A stretch of 64,000 nt of DNA from JAWXBK01 sp040878185 (GCA_040878185.1 JBBDMS010000059.1:124001-188000); one strand, 5' to 3'; counted from the stretch's first letter, positions 42,121 through 51,409 are shown. Numbers and translations are program-made. Notes: generated by a model from the letters alone, not told the origin.

Positions 42121-43053
42121 CTACAGCCGCGCGCCGCGCCGATAGCGGCGCAGATAGGTCGGCAGGATCGCCGCCATCGCGGTCGGCTCGATACCGAGCG
42201 CGGCGAATCCGGGCGCGGCACCGCTGGCGACATTATCGGCCCGCAGCAACCTGACCTGGTCGCGGGTCAGCGGCGGCACCGGCAAAAGGCCGAGGAATGT
42301 CGCCATGATTCCAGCCGCCCAGAACGGAATTGGCAGCAACAACCGCCGCCGGCCGATCTCGACCAGCATGCGTTCCATCAGCGCCCGGAACTCCAGCATT
42401 TCCGGTCCGGCAAGCTCATAGGTCTGGCCGGCGGTTTCCGGGCGGTCGAGCATCGTCGCGATCGCGGCTGCGACATCGCCGACATAGACCGGCTGGAAGC
42501 GCGTCCGGCCGCCGCCGATCAGCGGCAAGACGGGTGCGATGCGCGCCATCGCGGCGAAGCGATTGAAGAAGGAATCCTCGGGCCCGAAAATGATCGAGGG
42601 CCGAACGACCGTCGCATCGGGAAAGGCTTCGCGCGCGACCTGCTCGCCGATCGCCTTCGAGCGCGCATAATCGGAGATTGAATCCGGATCGGCGCCGAGC
42701 GCCGACATTTGGATGAGACGGGTTGCACCGGCCGCATGGGCGGCCATGGCGATGCGCTTCGCGCCATCGACATGAACCGCCTCGAAGGACTGACGGCCTC
42801 TCGAATAGAGAATGCCCACCAGATTGATCACCGCATCGGAACCTTCGATGCAGGCGGCGACCGACGCGTCGTCGCGGATATTGGCGCCAATCGGCGTGAT
42901 CTGCCCGACATGGCCGAGCGGCTTCAGGAACTGCGCCTGGGCCGGACGCCGGGCAGCGACCCGGATCACCCAGTCGCGACGGGCGAGCTGCTGGACGACA
43001 TAGCGGCCGACAAAGCCCGTGCCGCCGAAGATGGTCACCGATCGATTGGCCAT
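42121..43053 (-). CDS. NDUFA9-like NAD(P)-binding protein (complex I accessory subunit family)
   Basis: 310 residues. An atypical short-chain dehydrogenase: 'VTIFGGTGFVGRYVVQQL' binds the nucleotide, 'NLVGILYSRGRQSFEAVHVDG' and 'YARSKAIGE' (Tyr-x3-Lys) follow. It matches the alphaproteobacterial relatives of mitochondrial complex I subunit NDUFA9, which bind NADPH and help stabilise the enzyme; whether the free-standing bacterial homologue does so is not certain. No nuo genes are in the window. Confidence 0.88.
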   Translation of the reverse strand: MANRSVTIFGGTGFVGRYVVQQLARRDWVIRVAARRPAQAQFLKPLGHVGQITPIGANIRDDASVAACIEGSDAVINLVGILYSRGRQSFEAVHVDGAKRIAMAAHAAGATRLIQMSALGADPDSISDYARSKAIGEQVAREAFPDATVVRPSIIFGPEDSFFNRFAAMARIAPVLPLIGGGRTRFQPVYVGDVAAAIATMLDRPETAGQTYELAGPEMLEFRALMERMLVEIGRRRLLLPIPFWAAGIMATFLGLLPVPPLTRDQVRLLRADNVASGAAPGFAALGIEPTAMAAILPTYLRRYRRGARL

Positions 43054-43160
43054 GCCTCAATTCCCGGCGCGAATGCCGATCCCGTCACCCGTCCGTTCCG
43101 ATATTGGCGGGTGCGCGCCAATATAGCCACGCGGCAGGCCGAGAAAAGGCCCAAAACCGA

Positions 43161-43188
43161 TTGACAATGAGGGGGTCTTGGCGACAAT
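43161..43188 (+). promoter_or_regulatory. Promoter of tRNA-Leu
   Basis: A perfect -35 box TTGACA (43161-43166) and GACAAT (43183-43188) at a 16-base spacing, 27 bases before the mature tRNA 5' end. Confidence 0.65.
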
Positions 43189-43215
43189 CGCGCCCCTTGG
43201 CGACCCGCCCTCAAT

Positions 43216-43302
43216 GCCCAGGTGGCGGAATTGGTAGACGCGCAGGTTTCAGGTACCTGTGGCCGAAAGGTCGTGGAAGTTCGAGTCTTCTCCTGGGCAC
43301 CA
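43216..43302 (+). tRNA. tRNA-Leu(CAG)
   Basis: 87 nt with encoded CCA. Acceptor GCCCAGG/CCTGGGC, D-arm GGCGGAATTGGTAGACGC, anticodon arm CAGGT-TTCAGGT-ACCTG (anticodon CAG), a class II variable arm (TGGCCGAAAGGTCG) and T-arm with TTCGAGTC. Confidence 0.97.
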
Positions 43303-43475
43303 TCGAATTGTCGCCGCTTTGGATCGGCGCCCTGCGATGACGAGACGCAAGGCGCCGCTCGCGCGCCCGAAAGCATAGCGCAAGCGAATCGCCATCGCCT
43401 GCGTACCGATCGAGAGCGGCTGCCGATCGCCGGCGAAGAGATCAGGAGCGATCGGCGATCGCTCGGGGACGTGTC

Positions 43476-44108
43476 ATGAGCGATCTTCGAATCGAGTTTC
43501 ACCGCAACGACCTGCCGGACGGGCTCGATCTCGGCCGCGCCGTTGCGGTCGATACCGAAACCATGGGTCTCAATCTCACGCGCGACCGCCTCTGCCTGGT
43601 GCAGCTTTCGGCCGGCGACGGCGTTTGCCATCTGGTGCAGATCCCGGCGGTTGGCGCCGGCAGCCAGCATCGCGCGCCCAACCTCACGGCGCTGCTCGGC
43701 GATGCGCGCGTCACCAAGATCTTTCATTACGCCCGGTTCGATGTGGCGATGCTCCATCGCAATCTGGGCGTCGATGTCCAGCCGATCTACTGCACCAAGA
43801 TCGCCTCGAAGCTGACCCGTACCTTCACCGACCGGCATGGGCTCAAGGATCTGTGCCGCGATCTGCTCGGCGTCGAAGTCTCGAAGCAGCAGCAGAGTTC
43901 CGACTGGGGCGCCCCCGAGCTGACGCAGGAACAGATGCGCTATGCGGCCTCGGACGTCGCCTATCTCCATGCGCTCAGGGAGAAACTCGATGCGATGCTG
44001 GCGCGGCTCGGCCGCAGCGAGCTCGCTTTGTCCTGCTTCGCCTTCCTGCCGACCCGGGCCCGGCTCGACCTTGCCGGCTGGCCGGAGGAAGACATCTTTC
44101 AGCATTGA
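43476..44108 (+). CDS. rnd: Ribonuclease D (short form)
   Basis: 210 residues, covering only the DEDDy 3'-5' exonuclease domain without the C-terminal HRDC domains of E. coli RNase D, as common in alphaproteobacteria. Catalytic residues: Asp26 and Glu28 (AVDTETMG), Asp89 (HYARFDVAML), Tyr156 and Asp160 (RYAASDVAYL). It trims 3' ends of tRNA and other small RNAs; a tRNA gene lies just upstream on the same strand. Confidence 0.93.
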   Translation: MSDLRIEFHRNDLPDGLDLGRAVAVDTETMGLNLTRDRLCLVQLSAGDGVCHLVQIPAVGAGSQHRAPNLTALLGDARVTKIFHYARFDVAMLHRNLGVDVQPIYCTKIASKLTRTFTDRHGLKDLCRDLLGVEVSKQQQSSDWGAPELTQEQMRYAASDVAYLHALREKLDAMLARLGRSELALSCFAFLPTRARLDLAGWPEEDIFQH

Positions 44109-44196
44109 GGCGGCGGACGGCGCGAAGCGGCCGGTATTCGGGTCGAAAAAGTCCGCTGTCGCCGCGCTTTACCGCTTGGGTGTAAACTCCATCGCC

Positions 44197-45195
44197 ATGA
44201 GCCTTGCCCGCAAAACCGGATCGTCGACCCCCGCCCGGCCGGCCGCCGGATCGCTGGCGACCGGTCGTCACGTGCTGATGACCGAAGCGGCTGCCGTGAC
44301 GGCGCTTGCCGCCTCCCTCGATGGCGCCTTCGAGCGCGCCGTCGACCTGCTGTTCGCCCATCGCGGCCGGATCGTCGTGACAGGCATGGGCAAATCCGGC
44401 CATGTCGCGCGCAAGATCGCAGCGACCCTGGCCTCGACCGGTTCGCCCGCGCTCTATGTGCATCCGGCCGAAGCGAGCCACGGCGATCTCGGCATGCTGA
44501 CCACCGAGGACGCGCTGATCGCGCTGTCCAATTCGGGCGACACGCCGGAACTCGGCGACATCCTCAATCACTGCAAGCGGTTCAACATTCCCTTCGTCGG
44601 CATCACCTCCGGTGCGCCGAGCGCGCTCGCCGATCTCGCGACCGTGGCCCTCCTGTTGCCGCCGGCCGAAGAAGCCTGTCCGATGGGGCTCGCGCCGACC
44701 AGTTCAACCACGATGATGCTGGCACTCGGCGATGCGCTCGCGATCGCGCTGCTCGAGCGGCGCGGCTTTTCATCGGAGGATTTCCGCAACCTGCATCCGG
44801 GCGGCCGGCTTGGCCGCAAATTGCTGCGCGTCGGCGACCTGATGCATGACGGCGATGAAGTGCCGGTGACGGCGGCGACCACCGGGATGGACGAGGCGAT
44901 CCTCGTCATCACCGCGAAGCGCTTCGGTTGCGTCGGCATCGTCGACGACAAAGGCGCGCTGCTCGGGATCATCACCGACGGCGACCTGCGCCGCCACATG
45001 GCGCCCGATCTGCTCAAGAAGCCGGCCGCGGCCATCATGACCGGCACACCGCACACGATCCGCCCCGATGCGCTCGCCGCCGAGGCGCTGCGCGTCATGA
45101 ACGAGAACGCCATCACCAGCCTCTTCGTCACCGTCGCCGGGCAGCCGGTCGGCATTCTTCATATTCACGACTGCCTGCGGGCAGGCGTGGCCTGA
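44197..45195 (+). CDS. kdsD: Arabinose-5-phosphate isomerase (KdsD/KpsF)
   Basis: 332 residues from the ATG at 44197. SIS sugar-phosphate isomerase domain ('VTGMGKSGHVARKIAATLASTGSPALYVHPAEASHGDLGM', 'SNSGDTPEL') followed by two CBS domains ('DLMHDGDEVP', 'AIMTGTPHTI'). It converts ribulose-5-phosphate to arabinose-5-phosphate, the first step to KDO for lipopolysaccharide. It opens the kdsD-lptC-lptA-lptB-rpoN series. Confidence 0.95.
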   Translation: MSLARKTGSSTPARPAAGSLATGRHVLMTEAAAVTALAASLDGAFERAVDLLFAHRGRIVVTGMGKSGHVARKIAATLASTGSPALYVHPAEASHGDLGMLTTEDALIALSNSGDTPELGDILNHCKRFNIPFVGITSGAPSALADLATVALLLPPAEEACPMGLAPTSSTTMMLALGDALAIALLERRGFSSEDFRNLHPGGRLGRKLLRVGDLMHDGDEVPVTAATTGMDEAILVITAKRFGCVGIVDDKGALLGIITDGDLRRHMAPDLLKKPAAAIMTGTPHTIRPDALAAEALRVMNENAITSLFVTVAGQPVGILHIHDCLRAGVA

Positions 45196-45203
45196 GCGGC
45201 AGC

Positions 45204-45869
45204 ATGGCAAAAGCCGAAACCTTTCCGCCGCAGGTTTCGGCCCGCCCGCCGCGTTTGCGCCGTCCCGGCGGAACGCGGCTCTGGCGCACGCTCAAGCTGC
45301 TGCTCCCGACGGTCGCGACATTGTTCATACTGCTGCTGATCTTTTGGTCGCAGAGCAATCTCGAAGAGAGCCGCTTCCAGATCGGCATCACTGAGCTGTC
45401 GACCGAAGACATCAACAATATGACGATGCTCAATCTGCGCTTCGACGGCATGGACCAGGAAGACCGGCCGTTTTCGATCACCGCGGATGCGGCGAAGCAG
45501 AACACCGATCTCTCCGGTGTCATCGACCTGATCGAGCCGCGCGCCGACATTACGCTCGGTGACGGCACGTGGGTCGCGCTGATGGCGTCGGGCGGTCACT
45601 ATGACCGCGACGCGCGGCGGCTCGAACTGTCGGGCGGCGTAAATGTGTTTCACGATCGCGGCTTTGAAATCAGTTCCGAAGGCGCCAACGTCGATCTCGC
45701 CACCGGCACGACGAGCAGCGATCAGCCCGTCAGCGGGCACGGACCGGCGGGCGAGCTGACGGCGGCCGGGTTTCGCGTCATGAACGACGGCGAGCGCATC
45801 CTGCTGAACGGGCCGGCGCGGCTTAATTTGTTCGCGGCCGGCGAGGATCAGGAGGTCGAGGCCGAATGA
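45204..45869 (+). CDS. lptC: LPS export ABC transporter periplasmic protein LptC
   Basis: 221 residues: a cytoplasmic N-terminus, one membrane helix (~33-50, 'LLLPTVATLFILLLIFWSQ') and a periplasmic OstA-like beta-jellyroll. LptC passes lipopolysaccharide from LptB2FG to LptA. It follows kdsD by eight bases and overlaps lptA by ATGA. Confidence 0.93.
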   Translation: MAKAETFPPQVSARPPRLRRPGGTRLWRTLKLLLPTVATLFILLLIFWSQSNLEESRFQIGITELSTEDINNMTMLNLRFDGMDQEDRPFSITADAAKQNTDLSGVIDLIEPRADITLGDGTWVALMASGGHYDRDARRLELSGGVNVFHDRGFEISSEGANVDLATGTTSSDQPVSGHGPAGELTAAGFRVMNDGERILLNGPARLNLFAAGEDQEVEAE

Positions 45870-46705
45870 AACTTAGGTGCCTTCGCCGCATCGCGCTGGC
45901 GCTGCTGGTCTGCCTGCTGGCCTCCCTGCTGGCGGGGCCGCTCGTCGCACCGCACGCCGCCGCGCAATCGATCGGCAGTTTCGACGTCGGCGCGACCAGT
46001 GGCGACATCCAGATCGACGCCGAAGACGGCATCGAGTGGCGCCGCGAGGAGAGCGTCTATATTGCGCGCGGCAATGCCCGTATCGCGCGCGGCGATCTCG
46101 CGGTCTATGCCGACACGCTGAAGGCATTCTATCGCGGCGACGGAACGACCGCCGGCGAGATCTATCGCGTGGAGGCGACCGGCAATGTGCGCCTCACCTC
46201 GCCCGGCGAAACCGTCTATGGCGAATATGCCGTCTACGATGTCGAGCGGAAGGTGCTGGTGATGACCGGCGGCGACCTCATGGTCGAGACGGAGAATGAA
46301 ATCATCACCGCGCGCGACAGCCTCGAATACTGGCAGGACCAGCAGGTGGTCGTCGCCCGCGGCGATGCCGAAGTCGTACAGGAAGCGGAGAACCGCCGGG
46401 TCCGTGCCGATACGCTGACCGGGTTCTTTCGCGAGGACGATAGCGGCGAAGTCGGGCTCTTCCAGGTCGAAGCGGAAGGGGGGGTCCGGATCCAGCGCGG
46501 CGATGAAATCGCGCGGGCCGGCAAGGCGGTCTACAATCTCGATACCGAAATCGCCACGCTCACCGGTGGTGTGAAGATCACCCAGGGCGAAAGCCAGCTC
46601 AACGGCGATTTTGCCGAATTCAATCTGCGATCCGGTGTAAGCCGGCTGCTGGGCAGCGGCGAAGACGACGGCCGCGTGCAAACCCTGATCGTGCCCGGCG
46701 ACTGA
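45866..46705 (+). CDS. lptA: LPS transport periplasmic protein LptA
   Basis: 279 residues with a signal peptide (cleavage near HAAAQS) and an OstA/LptA jellyroll containing repeats such as 'YIARGNARIARGDLAVYADTL' and 'VVVARGDAEVVQEAENRRVRADTL'. It is longer than E. coli LptA (185), as usual in alphaproteobacteria. It bridges the periplasm between LptC and LptD. Confidence 0.94.
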   Translation: MKLRCLRRIALALLVCLLASLLAGPLVAPHAAAQSIGSFDVGATSGDIQIDAEDGIEWRREESVYIARGNARIARGDLAVYADTLKAFYRGDGTTAGEIYRVEATGNVRLTSPGETVYGEYAVYDVERKVLVMTGGDLMVETENEIITARDSLEYWQDQQVVVARGDAEVVQEAENRRVRADTLTGFFREDDSGEVGLFQVEAEGGVRIQRGDEIARAGKAVYNLDTEIATLTGGVKITQGESQLNGDFAEFNLRSGVSRLLGSGEDDGRVQTLIVPGD

Positions 46706-46715
46706 CGATCTGCCG

Positions 46716-47531
46716 ATGCCCGAGCAGCCGACGGACGCAAGACGAATCACAGGGGATATGGTGGCGGACGCAAAAGCAGATCTTACCGCGCGGGCGGAGA
46801 CGATTCCCGACCGCGGCCTGGTCGCATGGCGTGTCGGAAAATCGTTCCGCAAGCGGCCGGTGCTGCGCGATGTGACGGTATCGGTGCAGCGCGGCGAAGT
46901 GGTCGGTCTGCTCGGTCCGAACGGCGCCGGCAAGACCACCTGCTTCTACATCATCACCGGCCTGATCGCGACCGATACCGGTACCGTGGCGATCGACGGC
47001 ACCGACATCACCGCGCTGCCGATGTATCGCCGCGCGAAACTCGGCGTCGGCTATCTGCCGCAGGAAGCCTCGGTGTTTCGCGGGCTGACGGTTGCGGAAA
47101 ATATCCGCGCCGTGCTCGACGTCGTGCAGCCGGCGCGCGAACGCCGCGAAGCGCGCATCGACCGGTTGCTGCAGGAGTTTTCGATCGCGCATCTGCGCGA
47201 TGCGGCGGCTTCGGCGCTGTCCGGCGGCGAGCGGCGCCGCGTCGAGATCGCGCGTGCGCTCGCGACCGATCCCGGCTTCATCCTGCTCGACGAGCCGTTC
47301 GCCGGCATCGATCCGATTTCGGTAGCGGATATCCGCGAGCTGGTCGCCCATCTCAAGGATCGCGGGATCGGCGTTCTCATCACCGACCATAATGTGCGCG
47401 ACACGCTCGATATCGTCGATCGCGCCTATATCCTGCATGAAGGTGTCGTGCTGCGCGAAGGAAGGCCGGCCGAGATCGTGCTCGATCCCGACGTGCGGCG
47501 CGTCTATCTGGGCGAACGCTTCTCGCTCTGA
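46716..47531 (+). CDS. lptB: LPS export ABC transporter ATPase LptB
   Basis: 271 residues: Walker A GPNGAGKT (67-74), signature LSGGERRRVEIA, Walker B FILLDEP and the H-loop 'LITDHNV'. The N-terminus carries ~30 extra residues; initiation at an internal ATG (46758) is possible, since neither site has a strong ribosome sequence. It powers LPS extraction with LptF/LptG, which are encoded elsewhere. Confidence 0.96.
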   Translation: MPEQPTDARRITGDMVADAKADLTARAETIPDRGLVAWRVGKSFRKRPVLRDVTVSVQRGEVVGLLGPNGAGKTTCFYIITGLIATDTGTVAIDGTDITALPMYRRAKLGVGYLPQEASVFRGLTVAENIRAVLDVVQPARERREARIDRLLQEFSIAHLRDAAASALSGGERRRVEIARALATDPGFILLDEPFAGIDPISVADIRELVAHLKDRGIGVLITDHNVRDTLDIVDRAYILHEGVVLREGRPAEIVLDPDVRRVYLGERFSL

Positions 47532-47536
47532 CCGCG

Positions 47537-48931
47537 ATGGCCCGCCTTGCGAGCGCGCTCGTTCAAAAGCAGGCCCAGCATTTGGCCCCGGCGCAGCAGC
47601 AGTCGCTGTCCATCCTGCAACTCCCGGCCGGCGATCTGGCGGCCCTGATCGAGGCGGCGCTCGTCGAGAACCCGTTTCTGGAACGCCAGGATGGGCCCGA
47701 GGGCGATGCGATTCGACCGCACCGCCAGCGCGGCACTGCGATCGGCCGCGGCGGGCTGCCGATGCCGCCGGTTTCGGCCGGTGCTCCTCCGGCGCCCGCC
47801 GCCGACCCGATCGAGGGGATCGCCGATCCGGGCGCGACCAGCCTGCGCGCCTATCTGATCGATCAGCTCCGTCTCGAGATTGCCGATCCGCTGGCCCGTA
47901 CGATCGCACTGCATCTGATCGATCTCTGCGCCGAAACCGGCTATCTCGCCGGCGATCCCGGCGAGGTCGCGACGATGCTCGGCGTCGGGCGCGACGCGGT
48001 CGACCAGGTGCTGACGCGGCTGCGCCAGTTCGAACCCGCCGGCATATTCGCGCGCAATCTAGCCGATTGCCTCGCTTTGCAGCTCGATCCCGGTGAACGC
48101 GACGATCCGGCGATGACGACGTTGCTCGCCAATCTCGCGCTGCTCGCCGCGGGCGATCGCGATGCGCTGGCCGCGCGCTGCAACGTCGATCGCGAACGGC
48201 TCGACGCCATGATCCGGCGCATCCGCTCTCTCGATCCGAAGCCCGGTTTGCGGTTCGCTGCCACCCCGACCGTCTGGACGGTACCGGACATCCTGGTCGA
48301 GCGCGACGGCGGCCGGTATCGCGTTCGCATCAATCCGGCACTCGGCGCCGGCTTCGCGCTCGATCTCGCCGGCTATCGCCGCCTCCATGCGGCCGCACGA
48401 CAGCGCGAGGCGAAAGACACGCTGCGCCAGCAATTCGATGCGGCGCGCGGCCTGCTTTCGGCCGTGGAGCGACGGGCGGTCACGCTTCTCGCGATTGCCG
48501 AGGCGATCGTCGATCGCCAGCGCGGCTTTTTCGAAGAGGGCGCGACCGCGCTCGAGGTCTTCACGCAGCGCCAGCTCGCGACGCAACTCGAACTCGACGA
48601 AAGCACGATCAGCCGTGCGATCGCCGACAAGACGATGACCACACCGCGCGGACTTTACAGGTTCGATTTCTTCTTCGACCGGGGTATCGCGCAGGCCGGA
48701 ACCGAGGGGTTTTCCACAGCCCGTCTGCGCGGCCGAATCGTGGCTCTGGTCGCTGCCGAAACGCGGCCGCTGAGCGATGCGACGCTCGCGGCGGCGCTCG
48801 CCGCGGAAGGCTGGGCGGTCGCCCGGCGGACGATCGCCAAATACCGGGAATCGTTGAAGATTCCGCCCGCGTCGCGGCGTCGCCGGGAGACCGGCGGCGG
48901 TCGCGCCCGAAGGATCCGTCCACGCGCCTGA
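47537..48931 (+). CDS. rpoN: RNA polymerase sigma-54 factor
   Basis: 464 residues. Gln-rich region I ('QKQAQHLAPAQQQSLSILQLPAGDLAALIEAALVENPFLE'), core-binding region, helix-turn-helix ('QLELDESTISRAIADKTMTTPRG') and the RpoN box ARRTIAKYRE near residue 436. An Arg-rich tail follows. It directs activator-dependent transcription, e.g. nitrogen control. In most relatives the next gene is hpf; here only a remnant precedes ptsN. Confidence 0.97.
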   Translation: MARLASALVQKQAQHLAPAQQQSLSILQLPAGDLAALIEAALVENPFLERQDGPEGDAIRPHRQRGTAIGRGGLPMPPVSAGAPPAPAADPIEGIADPGATSLRAYLIDQLRLEIADPLARTIALHLIDLCAETGYLAGDPGEVATMLGVGRDAVDQVLTRLRQFEPAGIFARNLADCLALQLDPGERDDPAMTTLLANLALLAAGDRDALAARCNVDRERLDAMIRRIRSLDPKPGLRFAATPTVWTVPDILVERDGGRYRVRINPALGAGFALDLAGYRRLHAAARQREAKDTLRQQFDAARGLLSAVERRAVTLLAIAEAIVDRQRGFFEEGATALEVFTQRQLATQLELDESTISRAIADKTMTTPRGLYRFDFFFDRGIAQAGTEGFSTARLRGRIVALVAAETRPLSDATLAAALAAEGWAVARRTIAKYRESLKIPPASRRRRETGGGRARRIRPRA

Positions 48932-49061
48932 CGCGGCAGAATCGGAGGCCGGTCAAGCTTGACAGGCTAGGGGGGTCTTCTTATGGTCCGCGCCTCGCGA
49001 TTGCCGGCCCCGAATGCGACGAGGCGGGATAGAGCAAGCGGCCAGGCGTTGAACGGATTTC

Positions 49062-49230
49062 ATGCAGATCGACGTTAACGGCAAGCTTCATATCGGACGC
49101 TTTGCGCACGCACATCGAACGGGATTTTGCGGCCAACTTCCACCCGATAACGGTAATGCCATCGGTCATGCGAATCGCATCAAAGCGCCTGGGAATCGCT
49201 GACGGCGCCGCAGGCGAGCGAACGAGCTGA
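49062..49230 (+). pseudogene. hpf: Remnant of hpf (ribosome hibernation promoting factor)
   Basis: From the ATG at 49062 one frame gives MQIDVNGKLHIG; after a one-base shift another frame gives ISDALRTHIERDFAANF. Joined, they match the start of HPF/RaiA proteins (MQI-V-GK--DI-DALRTH-E--L). The second frame loses similarity after ~20 residues and ends at 49230. Only 364 bases separate rpoN and ptsN, too few for the ~190-residue long HPF usually encoded there. No ribosome site precedes the ATG. The rpoN-hpf-ptsN order in relatives supports the identity. Confidence 0.65.
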
Positions 49231-49295
49231 CAAGGGGAAGGCGGGCGCGCTGCTTTGACGGCTGCTGCGCGCATGACCCCTGTAACGGAGTTACT

Positions 49296-49760
49296 ATGGA
49301 AATCGAAGATCTGATTACCCCGTCGCGCACCATTGCAGGGCTCAAGGCCACCAGCAAGAAACAGGTGCTGCAGGAGCTCGCGCGGCGCGCGGCCGTGGAT
49401 ACCGGGTTGCACGAGCGCAATGTGTTCGACGTCCTGCTCGAGCGCGAGCGGCTCGGCACGACAGGGGTGGGCAACGGTATCGCCATCCCGCATGGGCGGT
49501 TCCCCGGTCTCCAATCGATCTACGGACTTTTTGCACGCCTCGAAACGCCGGTCGATTTCGACGCGGTCGACGACCAGCCGGTCGACCTGCTGTTCCTGCT
49601 GCTCGCACCCGAAACCGCGGGCGCCGATCATCTGAAGGCCCTGGCGCGCGTCTCGCGCCTGCTTCGCGATCGCACGATCTGCGAAAAACTGCGCGGCAGC
49701 GAAACCGCCGACGCGCTCTATGCCGTGCTGACCTCGGCGGCACAAAGCCACGCCGCCTGA
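49296..49760 (+). CDS. ptsN: PTS IIA-like nitrogen regulatory protein (EIIA-Ntr)
   Basis: 154 residues, fructose/mannitol-type EIIA domain with the phosphorylated His66 in 'GNGIAIPHGRF'. It accepts phosphate from NPr and regulates potassium transport, nitrogen and carbon metabolism without transporting sugar. AACGGAG lies upstream of the ATG. Linkage to rpoN is standard. Confidence 0.96.
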   Translation: MEIEDLITPSRTIAGLKATSKKQVLQELARRAAVDTGLHERNVFDVLLERERLGTTGVGNGIAIPHGRFPGLQSIYGLFARLETPVDFDAVDDQPVDLLFLLLAPETAGADHLKALARVSRLLRDRTICEKLRGSETADALYAVLTSAAQSHAA

Positions 49761-49787
49761 CCGGCCGACAGGCCCTTAATCCCAACG

Positions 49788-50540
49788 ATGCGCCTGCAGC
49801 TTTCCACCTGGCCCGATGTCGAGGCGTATCTCAAGCGCTCGACCGCGATCGTCATTCCGGTCGGATCGACCGAACAGCACGGCCCCAACGGCTTCATCGG
49901 GACCGATGCGCTCTGCCCTGAAATCCTCGCGAAGGGCCTCAGCGAAAAGACCGGCGCCCCGATCGCGCCGACCATGTCGGTCGGCATGGCGCAGCATCAT
50001 CTGGGCTTTGCCGGATCGGTGACGCTGCGTCCGTCCACCATGATCGCGGTCGTGCTGGACTGGCTGAACTCGCTGGCGCGGCACGGCTTCGACCGCTTCT
50101 ATTTCCTGAACGGTCATGGCGGCAATATCGCGACGCTGACGGCGGCATTCTCGGAGCTCTATGCCGAATCGAGTCTCGGCATCGCGGCGACCAACCGGCC
50201 GGGCCTGCGCTGCAAGCTGCGCAACTGGTGGGACGCGCCGGGGATGCGGGGATTGAGCAGCGAGCTGTTCGGTGCCGACGAAGGCTCGCACGCCACCTGC
50301 TCGGAAGTGTCGCTCACCTGGTACGCCTATCCCGACGAAGCGCGGCGCGACATCCGTTTTGAAGGACGCGCGCCGGAAGGTCCGATCTACGAGGCCGACG
50401 ATTTCCGGCGGCGGTTTCCCGACGGACGCATGGGCTCGAACCCGGAACGCGCGTCGGTCGAAGCCGGCAAGCGCATCTATGAGACCGCGCTTACGGGTCT
50501 GGTCGACGACTATCGAAGCTTTTCGGAAAGCACTGACTGA
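49788..50540 (+). CDS. Creatininase family protein
   Basis: 250 residues with the metal-binding pattern of the creatininase/FAPy-deformylase fold: Glu29 and His31 in 'GSTEQHGPNG', Asp40 in 'GTDAL', and 'NGHGGN' with His110. The family includes creatinine amidohydrolase, MftE and pyrimidine or riboflavin-precursor deformylases; the substrate cannot be told. It starts 27 bases after ptsN but shares no known pathway with it. Confidence 0.88.
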   Translation: MRLQLSTWPDVEAYLKRSTAIVIPVGSTEQHGPNGFIGTDALCPEILAKGLSEKTGAPIAPTMSVGMAQHHLGFAGSVTLRPSTMIAVVLDWLNSLARHGFDRFYFLNGHGGNIATLTAAFSELYAESSLGIAATNRPGLRCKLRNWWDAPGMRGLSSELFGADEGSHATCSEVSLTWYAYPDEARRDIRFEGRAPEGPIYEADDFRRRFPDGRMGSNPERASVEAGKRIYETALTGLVDDYRSFSESTD

Positions 50541-50554
50541 TCGGAAAATGCCCC

Positions 50555-50598
50555 AAAAAATGCAATGCCGCCCGGGGGCAAATTCCCGGGGCGGCATG
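50555..50598 (-). terminator. Terminator of the hsp20-DUF1150 operon
   Basis: ATGCCGCC (50598-50591, minus strand) pairs with GGCGGCAT (50573-50566), enclosing further C/G pairs, and is followed on the minus strand by TGCA and seven T (50561-50555). It may also terminate the creatininase transcript from the other side. Confidence 0.7.
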
Positions 50599-50627
50599 CT
50601 TCGAAGACGCCTGGTGGCGGCCGGCGC

Positions 50628-50858
50628 CTAGTGGAGGCTGGCCGGTTCCATGTCGTGCTGACGCACGAGGCCGACCGCGGCGTCGCGTGTCGGGACGACG
50701 GCGAGCTGCTGGCCCGCAGCGGAGTAGATCGCGAAAGCCGGCATGCCGTTGAACTGGATCGCCCGCACGTAAGCGAGATGCCCGACGCCGAGCTCGGAAA
50801 ATTCCGGCCGCGTCATCGGCTGCGGCTTTTCAAGCCGCGTTTTGGTCGCTTCGTCCAT
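50628..50858 (-). CDS. DUF1150 family protein
   Basis: 76 residues from the ATG at 50858; an ATG six codons upstream would place the AAGGAG ribosome site inside the gene. 'FSELGVGHLAYVRAIQFNGMPAFAIYSAAGQQLAVV' is the DUF1150 core. The family is almost restricted to alphaproteobacteria and follows small heat-shock genes; its function is unknown. It starts 14 bases after hsp20. Confidence 0.93.
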   Translation of the reverse strand: MDEATKTRLEKPQPMTRPEFSELGVGHLAYVRAIQFNGMPAFAIYSAAGQQLAVVPTRDAAVGLVRQHDMEPASLH

Positions 50859-50872
50859 TTCACTCTCCTTGT

Positions 50873-51295
50873 TCACGCATGCACGCCAGCTCGACGGATT
50901 TCGATTCGTCGTTCCTGGCTGGTGACCGGCCGCTTGTTGAGATCGATATGCAGCAGGCCATTCTCGAGGGCAGCGCCCGCAACTTCAACGCCTTCGGCCA
51001 ACAGAAATGCTTTCTGGAACTGCCGGGCGGCAATTCCGCGATAGATAAAGGCGCGGCCGTTCGCATCGTCGCTCTGCTTGCCGCGGACCACGAGCTGGTT
51101 GTCTTCCTGACGGATATCGAGATCGTCGATGGCAAAGCCGGCGACCGCGAGCGTAATGCGCAGTCGGCCTTCGCCCTGCTCTTCGATGTTATAGGGGGGA
51201 TAATTGTCGCCCTGCTTGCTGATGCGATCGAGCGTGCGTTCGAGCTGATCGAAGCCCAACAGCAGCGGGTGATTGAACAGGCTGACTCGGTTCAT
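50873..51295 (-). CDS. Small heat-shock protein Hsp20 (IbpA-like)
   Basis: 140 residues from the ATG at 51295 (GGAGG nine bases upstream). The alpha-crystallin domain spans ~35-130 with 'YNIEEQGEGRLRITLAVAGFAIDDLDI' and the conserved 'ALENGLLHIDL' (A-x3-NGxLxI). It holds unfolded proteins for refolding as an oligomeric ATP-independent chaperone. A heat-shock-like promoter lies upstream; DUF1150 follows. Confidence 0.95.
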   Translation of the reverse strand: MNRVSLFNHPLLLGFDQLERTLDRISKQGDNYPPYNIEEQGEGRLRITLAVAGFAIDDLDIRQEDNQLVVRGKQSDDANGRAFIYRGIAARQFQKAFLLAEGVEVAGAALENGLLHIDLNKRPVTSQERRIEIRRAGVHA

Positions 51296-51409
51296 GACGG
51301 CGGCCCCTCCTTCCAAAAGCGAGCCCAGATCCCGATCCCACTCGCGGCGCCCGACTTCGGCACGCCTGCAGAACCGGCAGCGGCCCGATCAAGGCGCCGC
51401 TCGTGACCG

